This document shows, one piece after another, positions 7,901 through 18,100 of a stretch of 22,042 nt of DNA (position 1 is the stretch's first letter; each line of letters starts with the position of its first letter). The DNA comes from a virus. The stretch is from IMG/VR virus record IMGVR_UViG_3300037586_005185, positions 1-22,042 of that record, one strand, 5' to 3'. A program made the translations under genes and the position numbers. Under the pieces are notes generated by a model. It was not told the origin of the DNA and ran no database searches. It saw nothing but the letters and a program-made list of their open reading frames with translations.

Positions 7901-10900
7901 ATGAACCAAAACAATCTGCAGAGGCAGCTTCCAGCGGAATTAGCGATCAACTAGAGGCATTAAAAAATGATTTTTCTACAGACATGCTAGGGTCTGGGCC
8001 CTGGGAATCAGATTATGGGCTTCTTAATATGATTTTGTCAGATACTCACGGTAATCCATATACAGCCCATGTAAGAAGGGTTGCTAATGATTTCGGAAAA
8101 CAACAATATGTTGATTTTTATGTCGACGATGCTGAAGTCGACCGGAAAGATAAAGGAATCTGGTATGATGACATAGAGGAGCAATATGGAGCTTTCCCTA
8201 TAGATGTTGCTAGTTGGTTACAAGATCAGATGACCGGTACACCGATTAGTGTTGTTTCAAATAATATATTAGATCCAGGCTCCAGAATACCGAAGTTTTA
8301 TGACGGATCCGATTCTGATTTAGAAGGGACGATTTCATATGAAAGTTTAGAATATAATACAAGGATAGAAATAGATGCTGCAGCAAAAAAGGTAGTATTT
8401 TTTAAAAAACCACGGAAGGCCGCTCCAGATTTAGAGATAGAATTTCACGAAAATCATGAAGACAGAGGTTGGAGATACGAGCTTTATTTATCAGATTTAA
8501 TCGAAACAGAGGATACATCACAAATAATCAATAGACCAGACGATAATGCTAGAGTAGTAATATATGAAATTGAAGGTGAAGACGAGGAAGACGAGGAGTA
8601 CGAAGAAGAGGTGGTTTATGAATTTTTATCATCTGACGATACTTTAAGTAAGATTAGCACATTTGAATATCCAGCTTTTCGCGCGACATTCCAAGGCCAC
8701 CAACCCTATTTGCCACAGGTTGTATTGCTGCATGAAATGCTTAAGCAAAGCGCCCCAACTGTTTCTTTAAGTAAAGATCAGGTTAAAGAATATTATGATT
8801 CACATATGTCAGAAATAATAAATGATATAAAACAGGAAATTGCCGATAATGAAGACGCTTTTACTTTTGGTGCTGCATTTGATGATTTATTGATTGGCGA
8901 TATAGAATATGTTGTCAACAAAGGACAAACTTCCGCTGATGGAGGGACGCGCTATAAAAAAGTAGAAGTCCCGGAATATGATAGCGATGGCGATCCTGAT
9001 GGAACAAGAAAAATTAAAAACAGAGATCAAATATTAGGTATGAGTCAAATGCAATATAATTACGAACGAGATCCGGACTCAGCCGTTCCAAATAGGGTGT
9101 TTTATTTAGATCCAGCAACTTTTGGAGGTTCATATAAGAATCCGCCTCTGTATATTAAATCAGTTGAAAATAAAGGCTGGCTTGGATTCGTTAATGTGGT
9201 GTTTCCGGAACTAAGTCCCTGTAAGCCATCTAAAACAGATGTAATTGATTTTGAAGATATTCAAGAAAAAATCTATAACACATACTCAAAAACTCCCGAA
9301 GACGAGAGATTAAAATCAGATCCAGAATGCATTGTAGAAAATCCATATGAAAGAATATTAGAAAGGCCCTCTGTTGCAGGATTGGAAGGATTAATTACGG
9401 CAACTATAAGAATATTTGCATCAGTTCATTTTATAAAATCTCTTGCAACATTTACTAAATTCAGGCCAACTTTTCCAGATAACTTTAGTTCAATGTATGC
9501 CGATTTTATTATCGAAGATATGGAGAAGTCTTTTCTTGATGCACAAGGAAGTTTTGCTGAAGCTTTTAATACCTTTAAAGACGATGAATTTTGGTATGCA
9601 TTTTTAGAGCAAGCTGTACAATTATATGATAGAAGATCTGATGTAGATCGCGATGGCGATATTGTAAATCCCCCAGCAACAGCGGTTAACGCATTGATAG
9701 AAATTAATGATTTAATTGAAAGATTAGATATTCCAACCGAAACAGAATGGAAAGAACAAGAAAGATTAAAGGCCTTCGCCTCGGGCCCGGGCGCTTCCCT
9801 AGTAACTGCCGGTCTCTCGGGCCTTATAGCTGAATCTTATCAAGAATTTAAAGATAAAAAAGTTTTTAACTTTATACGCGCCACAGAAGATAAAGCAAAA
9901 GTGGTTCTTAAGCAATTAGTATTAGAGCAACTTGAGTACATGGGTAAAAAATTTATAGACAATTTAGAAGCTATTGATATGCAGCCAGATATTTATGATT
10001 TAGCATATTATCTATTAGAAAACTTTACTGCAGGAGGCGAGGACCTAGACTTAAGAAAAGAAAACCTTAAAGAAGATTTTTCAAAATTAGAAGAAGGAGA
10101 CGGGCAATATACGAGTGGTGGCGACTTTAGTCTCCCAGATGGTTCAGATTATATTGGATACTATCATAGCAATGAAGACGAAGAAGGTAATATAGTTTTT
10201 ATGGCTGGAGAAACCCATGTAGTAGATAGCCATGAGACCCTTACCCCATTAGAAAGTAGGATTATAGTACCAATTGGAGATATTAGCGATTATGGGACAG
10301 AAACAGGCACCAGTACAGACCCATTTGTAATAGAAAAATATATAAGCATTGAGGGAGTAAAATATAATATAGCAGAAGCTCTTGCAATAATTAAAGCCAA
10401 TGATAATTCTCTAAATGTTTCTGATATTTATGCCGGCTCGCTTAGGCACGTAACGGATGATGCTGGAAGAATTGTTGGAGTTGGTGGCAAGCTGGGAATT
10501 AGATATGGATTAGAATTTTCTGCCTATATCTCTTCTGTTGCAAGTAAAATAACAATTACTAATGTTGAAATAAACGCACTAGATACTACTATAGGACAAG
10601 TGAGCGCCCTAGAAGCAAACAGTAAATTATTGTTATGCCTTATTAATAATCTCAAAGAAGACGACAAGTTCAAACTAATGTACCAGTATATTTTTCCGTT
10701 TAATAAAATGACTTCCTTTATGGCAATTTATAATGATTTAAGCTTTTTAAGTTCTATTGGACAAACATCAACTGAAGAACCCGCCCGCGGGACGGAGAAC
10801 GCTAGCGAAAAGGCCGGCCGGGCTGTTACAATCAAAAAGGTAGGTCGTGGAGACGACAAGTATTATGAAACTAGTATAGCAGACGGACAAAAAGGCTGGG

Positions 10901-11211
10901 ATCCCCCTGACTCCCGCTCGCAGCGCATGTTTGTAAGAGAATACGATAATTGGGATAGAACCTTATTAAGAAACTCAAAAGCTAGAGTTAAAAAAATATT
11001 TAAAGGATATTATTTTTCAAGAGACTTTGATCCTATGTCGGCATTTAAAGGCAGAGGCGGAAGAGGGAAACCTTCATTTCCATGGTTAAAGAATCTCAAA
11101 ATGAGCTTTAATAAGGCCCCTGGTGAAGAATTACTCACATGGTTCCAGAGACGCCGGCTTCGTGATAATCCATTTAATTCAAAAGGGGCCTTGTGCAAAA
11201 AGAAAGAATAG
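4945..11211 (+). CDS. 2088-residue putative virion/baseplate protein of unknown family
   Basis: A single uninterrupted frame with GGAG at 4934-4937, seven bases before the ATG. I do not recognise the family. The N-terminus holds a textbook EF-hand-type calcium loop (D11, N13, D15, G16, D19, E22). Further Asp-rich loops occur near residues 1346-1352 and 1566-1572. Acidic tracts lie near residues 154-168 and 1211-1225. Long helical, partly hydrophobic stretches lie around 730-800, including cysteines, but no clear signal peptide or export signal is seen. The C-terminal end is basic. Its place between the spike-like gene and gp25, and its size, suggest a structural baseplate, hub or tail component; T4 has no protein of this size here. 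A tape-measure role is less likely because coiled-coil repetition is not evident. Confidence refers to a real structural gene, not to function. Confidence 0.85.
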   Translation: MAESKFLKYQDKNRDGLTDVCEDKVIVAPIDNCNDCKPVPNATVPSWKNLTIEEPYFNEREALYQVTKVTPYSTTGADGDSSSEESDAIIKERFDEFVYEAMEALLIANDKDTSSSTQQGVKPYVEYSDYYLDVLPSSRLKLLYSIPCDIFNAIIEAEEEEEEKEPGPEDEVAHQVTYDTADFLEKLKKVRQGMGLYSTYLKVYQAVDSGNLIFDAGPQEGAVFFPGIYGDRLGLKPGKVLYKVGSHLTSFLNDRKIKIPGEFWCGFRCNSAAKLIFKFNSEYKLIELHVFTENCGNVPRIFKGKQLNALNNKTNSAYRDPTAMNYLINLDAMERDLTARTPKPWLDFLIEYTYPQVYSSINHAHDNDLKEGAPASCVAKALGDEAKQLGQDLLDEAFGLVDAILLKFNEKLCKWDGEEVKANWKEIGLIYDPDDSEGKKSLWAFAQEQALEDIDFAHTPFDSLCAGIIDKLNGSSSVDDTIERVFTEDLAQIKLCGLSELLMEALSCMFQGLSLEEALSRVLKAALKGMSIDNFGALFVGLPPEKQAELDALVKKKIESGDIFKDTGANQELSDTIAVAATSTAAGTVEHPWKANPEDPTKGGTPGVTVESTISGKSNRPLAKTFDAGSAENRAKLNPNVVLQAYVIAILEIYNDNYLELLNELNKFPGANIIAHVIASISCPRPPTNSELGISWIKDVELPSLCDIGKFDISMPPFKNPFDWLPGTKDLFGLIQQAAIEAIQQMVINMVKIVLTRLCSILGDAACSALALAGDLAASLPDVLTGRDTFKNIIKESLCGDGADSDTVDDTMVEMLANLGLGAAAFADEERLMEFVGDVSSNATAQQWADILNGSPPAAFLSIIDNLIEYEYTEYRDILPTEEHLTNLFKQCGNLMPVADRSALAAAAAAIADGQVNPSLCASPEQVAALEAARCELMQGRATEEQCRQMQPDPDIEEIASWAHNPPFIFPPLISDPGCDNGILPYEPKQSAEAASSGISDQLEALKNDFSTDMLGSGPWESDYGLLNMILSDTHGNPYTAHVRRVANDFGKQQYVDFYVDDAEVDRKDKGIWYDDIEEQYGAFPIDVASWLQDQMTGTPISVVSNNILDPGSRIPKFYDGSDSDLEGTISYESLEYNTRIEIDAAAKKVVFFKKPRKAAPDLEIEFHENHEDRGWRYELYLSDLIETEDTSQIINRPDDNARVVIYEIEGEDEEDEEYEEEVVYEFLSSDDTLSKISTFEYPAFRATFQGHQPYLPQVVLLHEMLKQSAPTVSLSKDQVKEYYDSHMSEIINDIKQEIADNEDAFTFGAAFDDLLIGDIEYVVNKGQTSADGGTRYKKVEVPEYDSDGDPDGTRKIKNRDQILGMSQMQYNYERDPDSAVPNRVFYLDPATFGGSYKNPPLYIKSVENKGWLGFVNVVFPELSPCKPSKTDVIDFEDIQEKIYNTYSKTPEDERLKSDPECIVENPYERILERPSVAGLEGLITATIRIFASVHFIKSLATFTKFRPTFPDNFSSMYADFIIEDMEKSFLDAQGSFAEAFNTFKDDEFWYAFLEQAVQLYDRRSDVDRDGDIVNPPATAVNALIEINDLIERLDIPTETEWKEQERLKAFASGPGASLVTAGLSGLIAESYQEFKDKKVFNFIRATEDKAKVVLKQLVLEQLEYMGKKFIDNLEAIDMQPDIYDLAYYLLENFTAGGEDLDLRKENLKEDFSKLEEGDGQYTSGGDFSLPDGSDYIGYYHSNEDEEGNIVFMAGETHVVDSHETLTPLESRIIVPIGDISDYGTETGTSTDPFVIEKYISIEGVKYNIAEALAIIKANDNSLNVSDIYAGSLRHVTDDAGRIVGVGGKLGIRYGLEFSAYISSVASKITITNVEINALDTTIGQVSALEANSKLLLCLINNLKEDDKFKLMYQYIFPFNKMTSFMAIYNDLSFLSSIGQTSTEEPARGTENASEKAGRAVTIKKVGRGDDKYYETSIADGQKGWDPPDSRSQRMFVREYDNWDRTLLRNSKARVKKIFKGYYFSRDFDPMSAFKGRGGRGKPSFPWLKNLKMSFNKAPGEELLTWFQRRRLRDNPFNSKGALCKKKE

Positions 11212-11236
11212 GTAGTATTTATGGAGGGAGCAACAC

Positions 11237-11605
11237 ATGTCATCATTAAGCGTTAGATTGCCATTACGTCGCGACAGCGATGATGGCTATAAAATGATAA
11301 AAAGCATCCAAGGCATGGTTAAACAAAACTTTAAAATGTTATTATTAACCATTCCAGGAGAAAGAGTGATGATTCCAGAATATGGCGTAGGGCTCCCTCG
11401 ATATTTATTCGAACTTCCTAGTAGCAATCTTGAACAAAATATTTCATCTAAAATTAACGAACAAGTAGATAAATATATGCCTTATTTACGAATAGATAAT
11501 ATGCAATTTAATACTTTAGCCAATGAACCAAACAGTCTACATATAGAAATAACCTATTCTATTCCTAGTTTAAATTTTAGAGATTTATTGGCACTTACTA
11601 TTTAA
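11237..11605 (+). CDS. 25: baseplate wedge protein gp25 (GPW/gp25 family)
   Basis: A 122-residue protein, close to T4 gp25 (132 residues). The family core is visible: an N-terminal basic strand (VRLPLRR), a helix (MIKSIQGMVKQNFKMLL), then TIPGERVMIPEYGVGLPRYL at about 38-57 leading into FELP, which corresponds to the PGER-M-P-G-LFE signature. gp25 sits at the inner baseplate next to gp6 and gp53 and serves as the template from which sheath polymerisation starts; homologues occur in type VI secretion as TssE. A strong purine-rich ribosome site (GGAGGGAG, 11223-11230) lies six bases before the ATG. It follows the giant gene by 25 bases and precedes gp6 by 16, the same 25-6 order as in T4. Confidence 0.93.
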   Translation: MSSLSVRLPLRRDSDDGYKMIKSIQGMVKQNFKMLLLTIPGERVMIPEYGVGLPRYLFELPSSNLEQNISSKINEQVDKYMPYLRIDNMQFNTLANEPNSLHIEITYSIPSLNFRDLLALTI

Positions 11606-11621
11606 AATAGAGGTTTTATAA

Positions 11622-13421
11622 ATGGCCGACGATCAAAAGAAAATCATACCAATAAATTATACAAATCGTGATTTTGCTACTATTCGAAAAGATTTGACAA
11701 CAATTGCCGAAAGATTGTATCCCGATACCTTTCAAGATTTTTCAGAAGGCTCTTTTGGAGCCCTTATGTTAGATGCTGTCGCCTATGTTGGTGATCAGCT
11801 ATCATTTTATCTTGATTACAATGTGAATGAATCGTTTTTAGATACTGCTTACCAATATACTAATGTTTTAAGGCATGGCCGTATCTTGGGGTATAAAGAC
11901 ACCGGTACTCCATCAACATATGGTCAAGTAGCGCTTTTTATTATGGTACCAGCAACAGCAACCGGGCTTGGTCCAGATACAGACTATATACCAATTTTAA
12001 AACGCGGCACAAGATTTTCTTCTACTACTCGCGGCGCCTTTGTTCTTTTAGAAAATATTGACTTTAATGATCCAAAAAATGTAACAATTGTTGCAAGAGT
12101 TGATGAAAGCACTGGCGCCCCAACACATTACGCCATTAAAGCATTTGGTAATGTTGTATCTGGTTTTTTTAGTCAAGAATCTATTCGAGCCGGCTCATTT
12201 CAAAAATACAAAAGATTGGCCATGCAAGCTTCAAATGTATCTGAAATTTTAAGCGTTGTTGATTCTACCGGTAACGAGTATTATGAAGTAGATTTTCTAT
12301 CACAAGATATCGTCTTTAAAGAATTGCCAAATAATAATTTTAAAAAGGACAATGTCCCATCAGTTATAAAGCCCTACCTAGTCTCTAGAAAATTTGTTAT
12401 AGAACGCTCCTCTGGCGGCCGGCCAATATTGCAATTTGGCACCGGGCAAGATGGTGTAACAAATGTTGTTGCCGAGCCTCAAACTGTTGCTTTAGATGTG
12501 TTTGGAAAAGACTATGTTAGTAGCACAACCTTTGATCCAACCAAACTAAGTAAAAATGAGAATTTCGGGATAGTCCCATACGACACAGTATTGACAATAA
12601 CTTATCGAGGCTCTAGCACTACAAATAGTAATATCGGTGTAGGAACATTAACTACAGTTGTATCGGCTGATTTAGAATTTACTGATGAATCAGACCTTAC
12701 CGCGGCCAAAATGCAAGATGTTATCAGCTCTTTAGAGGTTAATAATGAAGAACCAATTATTGGAAACGTTACGGTACCTAATTCAAGCGAGGTAAAGAGA
12801 AGAATTTATGATACTTTCCCGACACAAAATCGTGCTGTAACACAGGCAGATTATGAGAATTTAGTATATCGCATGCCAGCAAAATATGGCTCAGTAAAGA
12901 GATGTTCGATGCAAAAAGATCCTGACTCTCTTAAGAGAAACTTAAATGCTTATGTTATTTCAGAAAACAGGCTTGGCAAACTAACAAAAACTAATTCTAC
13001 TATTAAAAATAATTTAAAAACTTGGTTAAATCATTATAGAATGGTAAATGATACGATTGATATTTTAGATCCTTATATTATCAATCTTGGAATTCAATTT
13101 ATAGTTAAAGCACAAGTTAACGCTAACAAATATACAGTATTAAATGCGTGTGTTAACGCTTTGACGCGCAAATATAAGACTAGTTTTTATATAGGAGAGC
13201 CCTTTTATATTAGTGATGTTTACCAAGAACTTAAATCGGTTACTGGCGTTTTAGATGTCGTAAAAGTAAAATTAGTTAATAAAACGGGAACAGTCTATTC
13301 TAGTGTTATACTCGATATTAATGACAACCTATCCCCTAATGGAGATTATTTAATCATCCCTAAGAATGCAATTGTAGAAATTAAATTCCCAGCAGTTGAT
13401 ATTAAAGGAAAAGTTAGATAA
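11622..13421 (+). CDS. 6: baseplate wedge protein gp6 (Baseplate J-like)
   Basis: A 599-residue protein, slightly shorter than T4 gp6 (660). The N-terminus has the family opening INYTNRDFATIRKDL (about residues 11-25), then FSEGSFGALMLDAVAYVGDQL and YLDYNVNESFLDTA. The central and C-terminal part shows the Baseplate J signature NRAVTQADYENLVYRMP (403-419), followed by a region predicted to be alpha/beta. gp6 dimers form the ring that holds the wedges together and triggers baseplate rearrangement. AGAGG lies eight bases before the ATG. Its TAA shares one base with the ATG of the next gene. The TATAAATG immediately around the start codon resembles a late-promoter word but overlaps the start itself, so it is not called as one. 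Confidence 0.93.
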   Translation: MADDQKKIIPINYTNRDFATIRKDLTTIAERLYPDTFQDFSEGSFGALMLDAVAYVGDQLSFYLDYNVNESFLDTAYQYTNVLRHGRILGYKDTGTPSTYGQVALFIMVPATATGLGPDTDYIPILKRGTRFSSTTRGAFVLLENIDFNDPKNVTIVARVDESTGAPTHYAIKAFGNVVSGFFSQESIRAGSFQKYKRLAMQASNVSEILSVVDSTGNEYYEVDFLSQDIVFKELPNNNFKKDNVPSVIKPYLVSRKFVIERSSGGRPILQFGTGQDGVTNVVAEPQTVALDVFGKDYVSSTTFDPTKLSKNENFGIVPYDTVLTITYRGSSTTNSNIGVGTLTTVVSADLEFTDESDLTAAKMQDVISSLEVNNEEPIIGNVTVPNSSEVKRRIYDTFPTQNRAVTQADYENLVYRMPAKYGSVKRCSMQKDPDSLKRNLNAYVISENRLGKLTKTNSTIKNNLKTWLNHYRMVNDTIDILDPYIINLGIQFIVKAQVNANKYTVLNACVNALTRKYKTSFYIGEPFYISDVYQELKSVTGVLDVVKVKLVNKTGTVYSSVILDINDNLSPNGDYLIIPKNAIVEIKFPAVDIKGKVR

Positions 13422-15130
13422 TGGCGATTAAAAAATATGTAGCCGATGCTGATACAACTATAGTTAATGCATATCAACCAAGTTTAACTAATCGTGGCAC
13501 TGGCTCAAACATGGGTGAAGCTGATGTATTAGAAGTGTTTTCTATCTATGGAAGACAAACAACTAGTTCTGCAGAATTGTCGAGAGCTTTAATTAAGTTT
13601 CCTGTAAACACTATTTCTACTGATAGAACAAACGGTGTAATCCCAGCTAGTGGCAGTGTAAGCTTTTATCTTCGTATGCATGATGCACAACATTCGAAAG
13701 CTGTTCCACGAGATTTTAAGTTAGCTGTTTTATCTGTATCCCAATCCTGGGAAGAAGGCATCGGTTTAGATTTAGAAGGCTACGCAGATAAAACTTTTGG
13801 TAAAATTGGCTGTAACTGGATGTCTGCATCTAAAACAGCGTATTGGACAGACAAATCCGGCCAACTCCTTGCGGGCGGCTCATATCATACGTCAAGTACT
13901 GCGTCAGAAGAAGTATTTTTACTAACACAGTCTTTTTCAACAGGAATAGAAGATTTAGAATTAGACATTACACCGTTAGTAGAGCAGTGGATCGCCGGAA
14001 CATATTCAAATTATGGGGTAGGCGTACACTTATCAGCAAGCTATGAGGCTTTTTGGTCTGGTTCTGCCAACCTCGTTACGAGCAGAGGGCCACCCGGAGT
14101 AATAGATAACAAGGGCGCCGATGATACGACACAAAGTGTCTTGTATAACCCAAGTGGCTCAAAATCATCTTATTATACTAAAAGATTTTTTGCGAGAGGT
14201 TCACAATATTTCTTTAAGCGCCCAAGTATTGAAGCAAGATGGAATGATATAGTTAGAGATGATCGCGCCGATTTCCGATTTAGCAGTTCTTTGGCCCCCG
14301 CGGCAGACAATTTAAATACATTATATTTTTATAATTATGTTCGTGGACAATTAACAGATATACCAAATTTAGGGTCGGACAAGAGAATTTATATAAGTAT
14401 TTTTTCGGGCTCATCCGGCGGATTCTACGGTAGCTATGCAGATAATGTAGCGCCCGCCGACCTCCCAGTATCGGGCACCACAGGAAGTATACAAATTTTG
14501 TCGGCCGATGATGGAGGCAGCGTCCGAAGCGGTTATCTAACCGTTGTAACAGGCGGTATTGTGTCAACAGGAATTTACAGTGCATCATTTGCCTTTACAG
14601 GATCGTCAACACTAGAGACAATATATGATGTATGGTTTACGGGTAGTCACAATACTATAAATGCATACGATGCACTAACACAATATTTTACCGGCTCAGC
14701 TAAAACAATAACCCCGCGCGCCTCCAATACGATTTCAAGACCAAGTTACTATCTTAATGTTACAAATTTGCGCAATAGATACAACAGCAACGACACTGTG
14801 CGATTTAACCTATACGTTAGAAACAAGAACTGGTCTCCAACTATCTACAATGTAGCAAATTCAACTGTTGAAACCACCACAATTCATAGTGCATCTTATA
14901 GAGTTTATAGGACGCTAGACGCCTACGAAGCAGTTCCTTACGGAACAGGAAGCGAGCTGCATACAGGGCTTTCTTATGATGTTTCAGGAAATTATTTTGA
15001 TTTTAATATGAAACTTTTAGAGCCTGGATATGAATATGCATTTAAATTTGCTTTCTATGATAATAAACTAAAAACATGGATTGAGCAAGACACCGCGTTC
15101 AAATTTAGAGTAGAAAACTATGAGTATTAA
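13421..15130 (+). CDS. virion structural protein with DNRLRE-like domain (gp7-position)
   Basis: A 569-residue protein that is probably an outer baseplate or adhesin subunit. The N-terminal part (about 45-210) fits the DNRLRE fold of extracellular beta-sandwich domains: a RALIKFPVNTI strand, SWEEGIGLDLEG near 108-119, and DITPLVEQWIAGTYSNYGVG at about 182-201. The middle is Ser/Gly/Thr-rich beta sequence. The C-terminal third (about 435-569), with YYLNVTNLRNRYNSNDTVRF and a closing EYAFKFAFYDNKLKTWIEQD, looks like a separate beta domain. No catalytic motif is seen. Translation is coupled to gp6 by a one-base overlap. In T4 the next genes would be 7 and 8, but I see no direct similarity to them. 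Confidence 0.82.
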   Translation: MAIKKYVADADTTIVNAYQPSLTNRGTGSNMGEADVLEVFSIYGRQTTSSAELSRALIKFPVNTISTDRTNGVIPASGSVSFYLRMHDAQHSKAVPRDFKLAVLSVSQSWEEGIGLDLEGYADKTFGKIGCNWMSASKTAYWTDKSGQLLAGGSYHTSSTASEEVFLLTQSFSTGIEDLELDITPLVEQWIAGTYSNYGVGVHLSASYEAFWSGSANLVTSRGPPGVIDNKGADDTTQSVLYNPSGSKSSYYTKRFFARGSQYFFKRPSIEARWNDIVRDDRADFRFSSSLAPAADNLNTLYFYNYVRGQLTDIPNLGSDKRIYISIFSGSSGGFYGSYADNVAPADLPVSGTTGSIQILSADDGGSVRSGYLTVVTGGIVSTGIYSASFAFTGSSTLETIYDVWFTGSHNTINAYDALTQYFTGSAKTITPRASNTISRPSYYLNVTNLRNRYNSNDTVRFNLYVRNKNWSPTIYNVANSTVETTTIHSASYRVYRTLDAYEAVPYGTGSELHTGLSYDVSGNYFDFNMKLLEPGYEYAFKFAFYDNKLKTWIEQDTAFKFRVENYEY

Positions 15131-18100
15131 AAAGCTTTTTCAATCTACAGAGGAAGTCAGAAGTTACCAAGCCGATACAACACAAAAAGATTTATTCGAA
15201 GATGTTGAATCGGCAAGAAACGCTGAGGCAATAAAAGAGCAACAAGAAGCTTATATTGCCCCTGTTGATTATTCAAAGCCGCAACAATTTGCTAGATATG
15301 GATCTGCGTATTTATATTATAAAACAGCAATTGATCGTATCCTCGATTATTATCCATATGATGGCTCAGACGCTGAAATAAATGAATTTGCTAATAAAGC
15401 TCTAGGCGTTGATAGATATGTATTTAATAACGTTTATCCGCGCACAAATGGCTATGCAATTTTCAGTCCGGATGACTCGGGCAACGGGTGGGGAGATACC
15501 GGTTCTCTTCCGTCCGGTTATGGCCTGCCGAGTACATTAGAACATATCACTTTTAAAGGTGGTCCTGGAACAGGTTCGTTCGCGTCGGGCAGCAGCTTAA
15601 AAACGATATCATATAATGAACAAAATAGCAAGTTTCAACACGCCAATATATATGACGAAGATATTTATACGACTGCGGGTCTCCCATCGAATTATGGATC
15701 GGGGTCTCGTGAATCAAACTTAAAATCGAACTTTGAGCGCGGCGTTACAATAGAATTTTGGGCAATAACGGGCTCTGATTGTTCTCTAGATCATTTAGGC
15801 GTTCGAACTCAGAAACAAGTACTAGTAGATATTTGGAACGGTAGCTTGTCTGGTTCGCTCGACTATAGTAGAATTACAATTGAGTTAAACGCATCTGCTA
15901 GCAGTGGCACCTCTCCGTTTTTAATTACTGCTCTGTCTGGAACAGCTTCTGGATCCTATTGCGCTGGTATTTTCTCGAACTCCGTAGGAAAGAGTATTAC
16001 AGTTGACACACTCTCTTCGTGGCATCATTATGCATTAGTTTTGCAAAACTCTGGAAGCGATCTGATAACAAAGTTCTATCTTGATGGTAAGCTAAACCAC
16101 ATGTCTTCCTCTGCTAACTCTAAGCTAGGAGAATTGACAGCAAAGAACATGAAAGGCCGTATCGGCGCACTTCTAACAGCGCCTTCTGGAACAGTGCCAG
16201 CCGATCCAACGTCTCTAGCAGGTGCCGGAAAACTTTCTGGCTCAATTGACGAATTCCGATTCTGGAAGGTTGCGAGAACAGCCAAAGAAATTGGAACAAG
16301 TTGGTTTACTCAGGTCCGCGGAGGTGTTAACACGGACATTTCTAATACCGAATTAGGCCTATATTATAAGTTTAACGAAGGGATCACGGGTACCGCAAGT
16401 GTTGATCGTACAGTTTTAGACTATGGTGGTCGTATTGCAAATGGTGTTTGGACAGGATATAGCTCCAATTCAAGAAATACAGGCTCTGCAATAGTTTCAG
16501 CCTCCGCAGCAGCAACAGAGTATGAAGACCCAATTGTATATGCATCTCATTCAGATGTTACATCACTTAAGACTTTGCTTTTGGCTACCGGTTCTTATCA
16601 CGATTCTACTAACAACAATATGATTCAGAGCTTAGCACCATCTTGGGTTATTGAAGAACATGATGATTCAGAAAATAATAATTTAAATTATCTTTCACAT
16701 ATTATCGGCGTTTATTTCGATAAATTATTTTTGCAGATTACAAGCTTACCGGGAATAAAACAGACAAATTATCCAAGCTCATCTCACAAGCCGCTGCCTT
16801 TCGCAGAGCACTTGCCCCAAAGTTTAGGTCTATACACACCAGAGCTTTTTATTGATGCGTCGATAATGGAAAAGTTCTTAAACAGAAATGAGACATCGTT
16901 ATTTGAGGGCGACTTAGACGAAACAAAGAATTTAATTTACATTAATTTGTATAATAATCTCGCCAACATATACAAAAGCAAGGGTACTCACCGCGCCATT
17001 AGAAATGTTTTTAGATGTTTTAATATTGATGAAAATCTGCTTAAATTAAATGTTTATACAAACAATCAAACATATGAGCTTAAGAATAATTTAAAACAAT
17101 ATGTTACCAATAAGAAATTTTTAAACTTTAATACAGCTAGTAATCTAGGTGCCGTGGTATATCAGGCTCAAGACCGTGCTCACGCAACTGCAACAATAAC
17201 CTTTGCTGGAGCAGCGAGCAACGGCGACAGTATTACAATAGTCGATACTGCTGGTACAAGCAAAACATATGCTGTTGCATCTGCTACCGATGCGGCTTCG
17301 GGAGAGTTTGCAGGCGAACCGGCCGGCGGCATGAACGGCTTAGCTAATGGTTTGGCATTATGTATTGCAAATGCAGCAGGTCACAATGGAACAATTACTA
17401 CTTCTGCAACTGCAACAGGCCAAATTACTTTGACACAGGCTGTTGGTGGTACCGCTGGAAATACTACAATTACCAAAGGTAGGTTTGCAACTGCAACAAT
17501 AACATTTGCTGGGGCAGCGAGTAATGGTGACACTATTACAATAGTCGATACTGCTGGTACAAGTAAGACATATACTGTCGCATCTGCTACTGACGCAGCT
17601 GCGGGGGAGTTCGCGGGCGAACCAGCAGGCGGCATGAACGGTTTAGCTAATGGCTTGGCATTATGTATTGCAAATGCAGCAGGTCACAATGGAACAATTA
17701 CTACTTCTGCAACTGCAACAGGCCAAATTACTTTGACACAAGTCGGCGCCGGTTCCGATGGAAATACTACAATTACCAAATCTGGCTTAGGCGTAGCGAC
17801 AGTTGTGCAATGGAGTGGTGGTACAGATACAGGCTTAGGCGTAGCGACAGTTGTGCAATGGAGTGGTGGCGCAGGTAATGACGAAAGCCTTGGGTATATC
17901 TCGGGTTCACTAGCGGGCCAGTCTGGCGGCCATGGCTATGAAGACAAATATGGCCTTACAGTAGAAGCTGATATTACATTCCCATACTATTCATATGAAA
18001 AAGAGGATTTTCCCCGCACATTCTTAACAGCATCACTCTTCGGGATGCATACTGTTGATACAGGAAGCGCTGATTCAAAGAGCGGCACTAACACGGGATT

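Noticed and set aside
17663-17878. 71-residue + strand frame in the repeat region
   Set aside because: It lies in another frame of the giant LamG gene and only reflects the repeated DNA.
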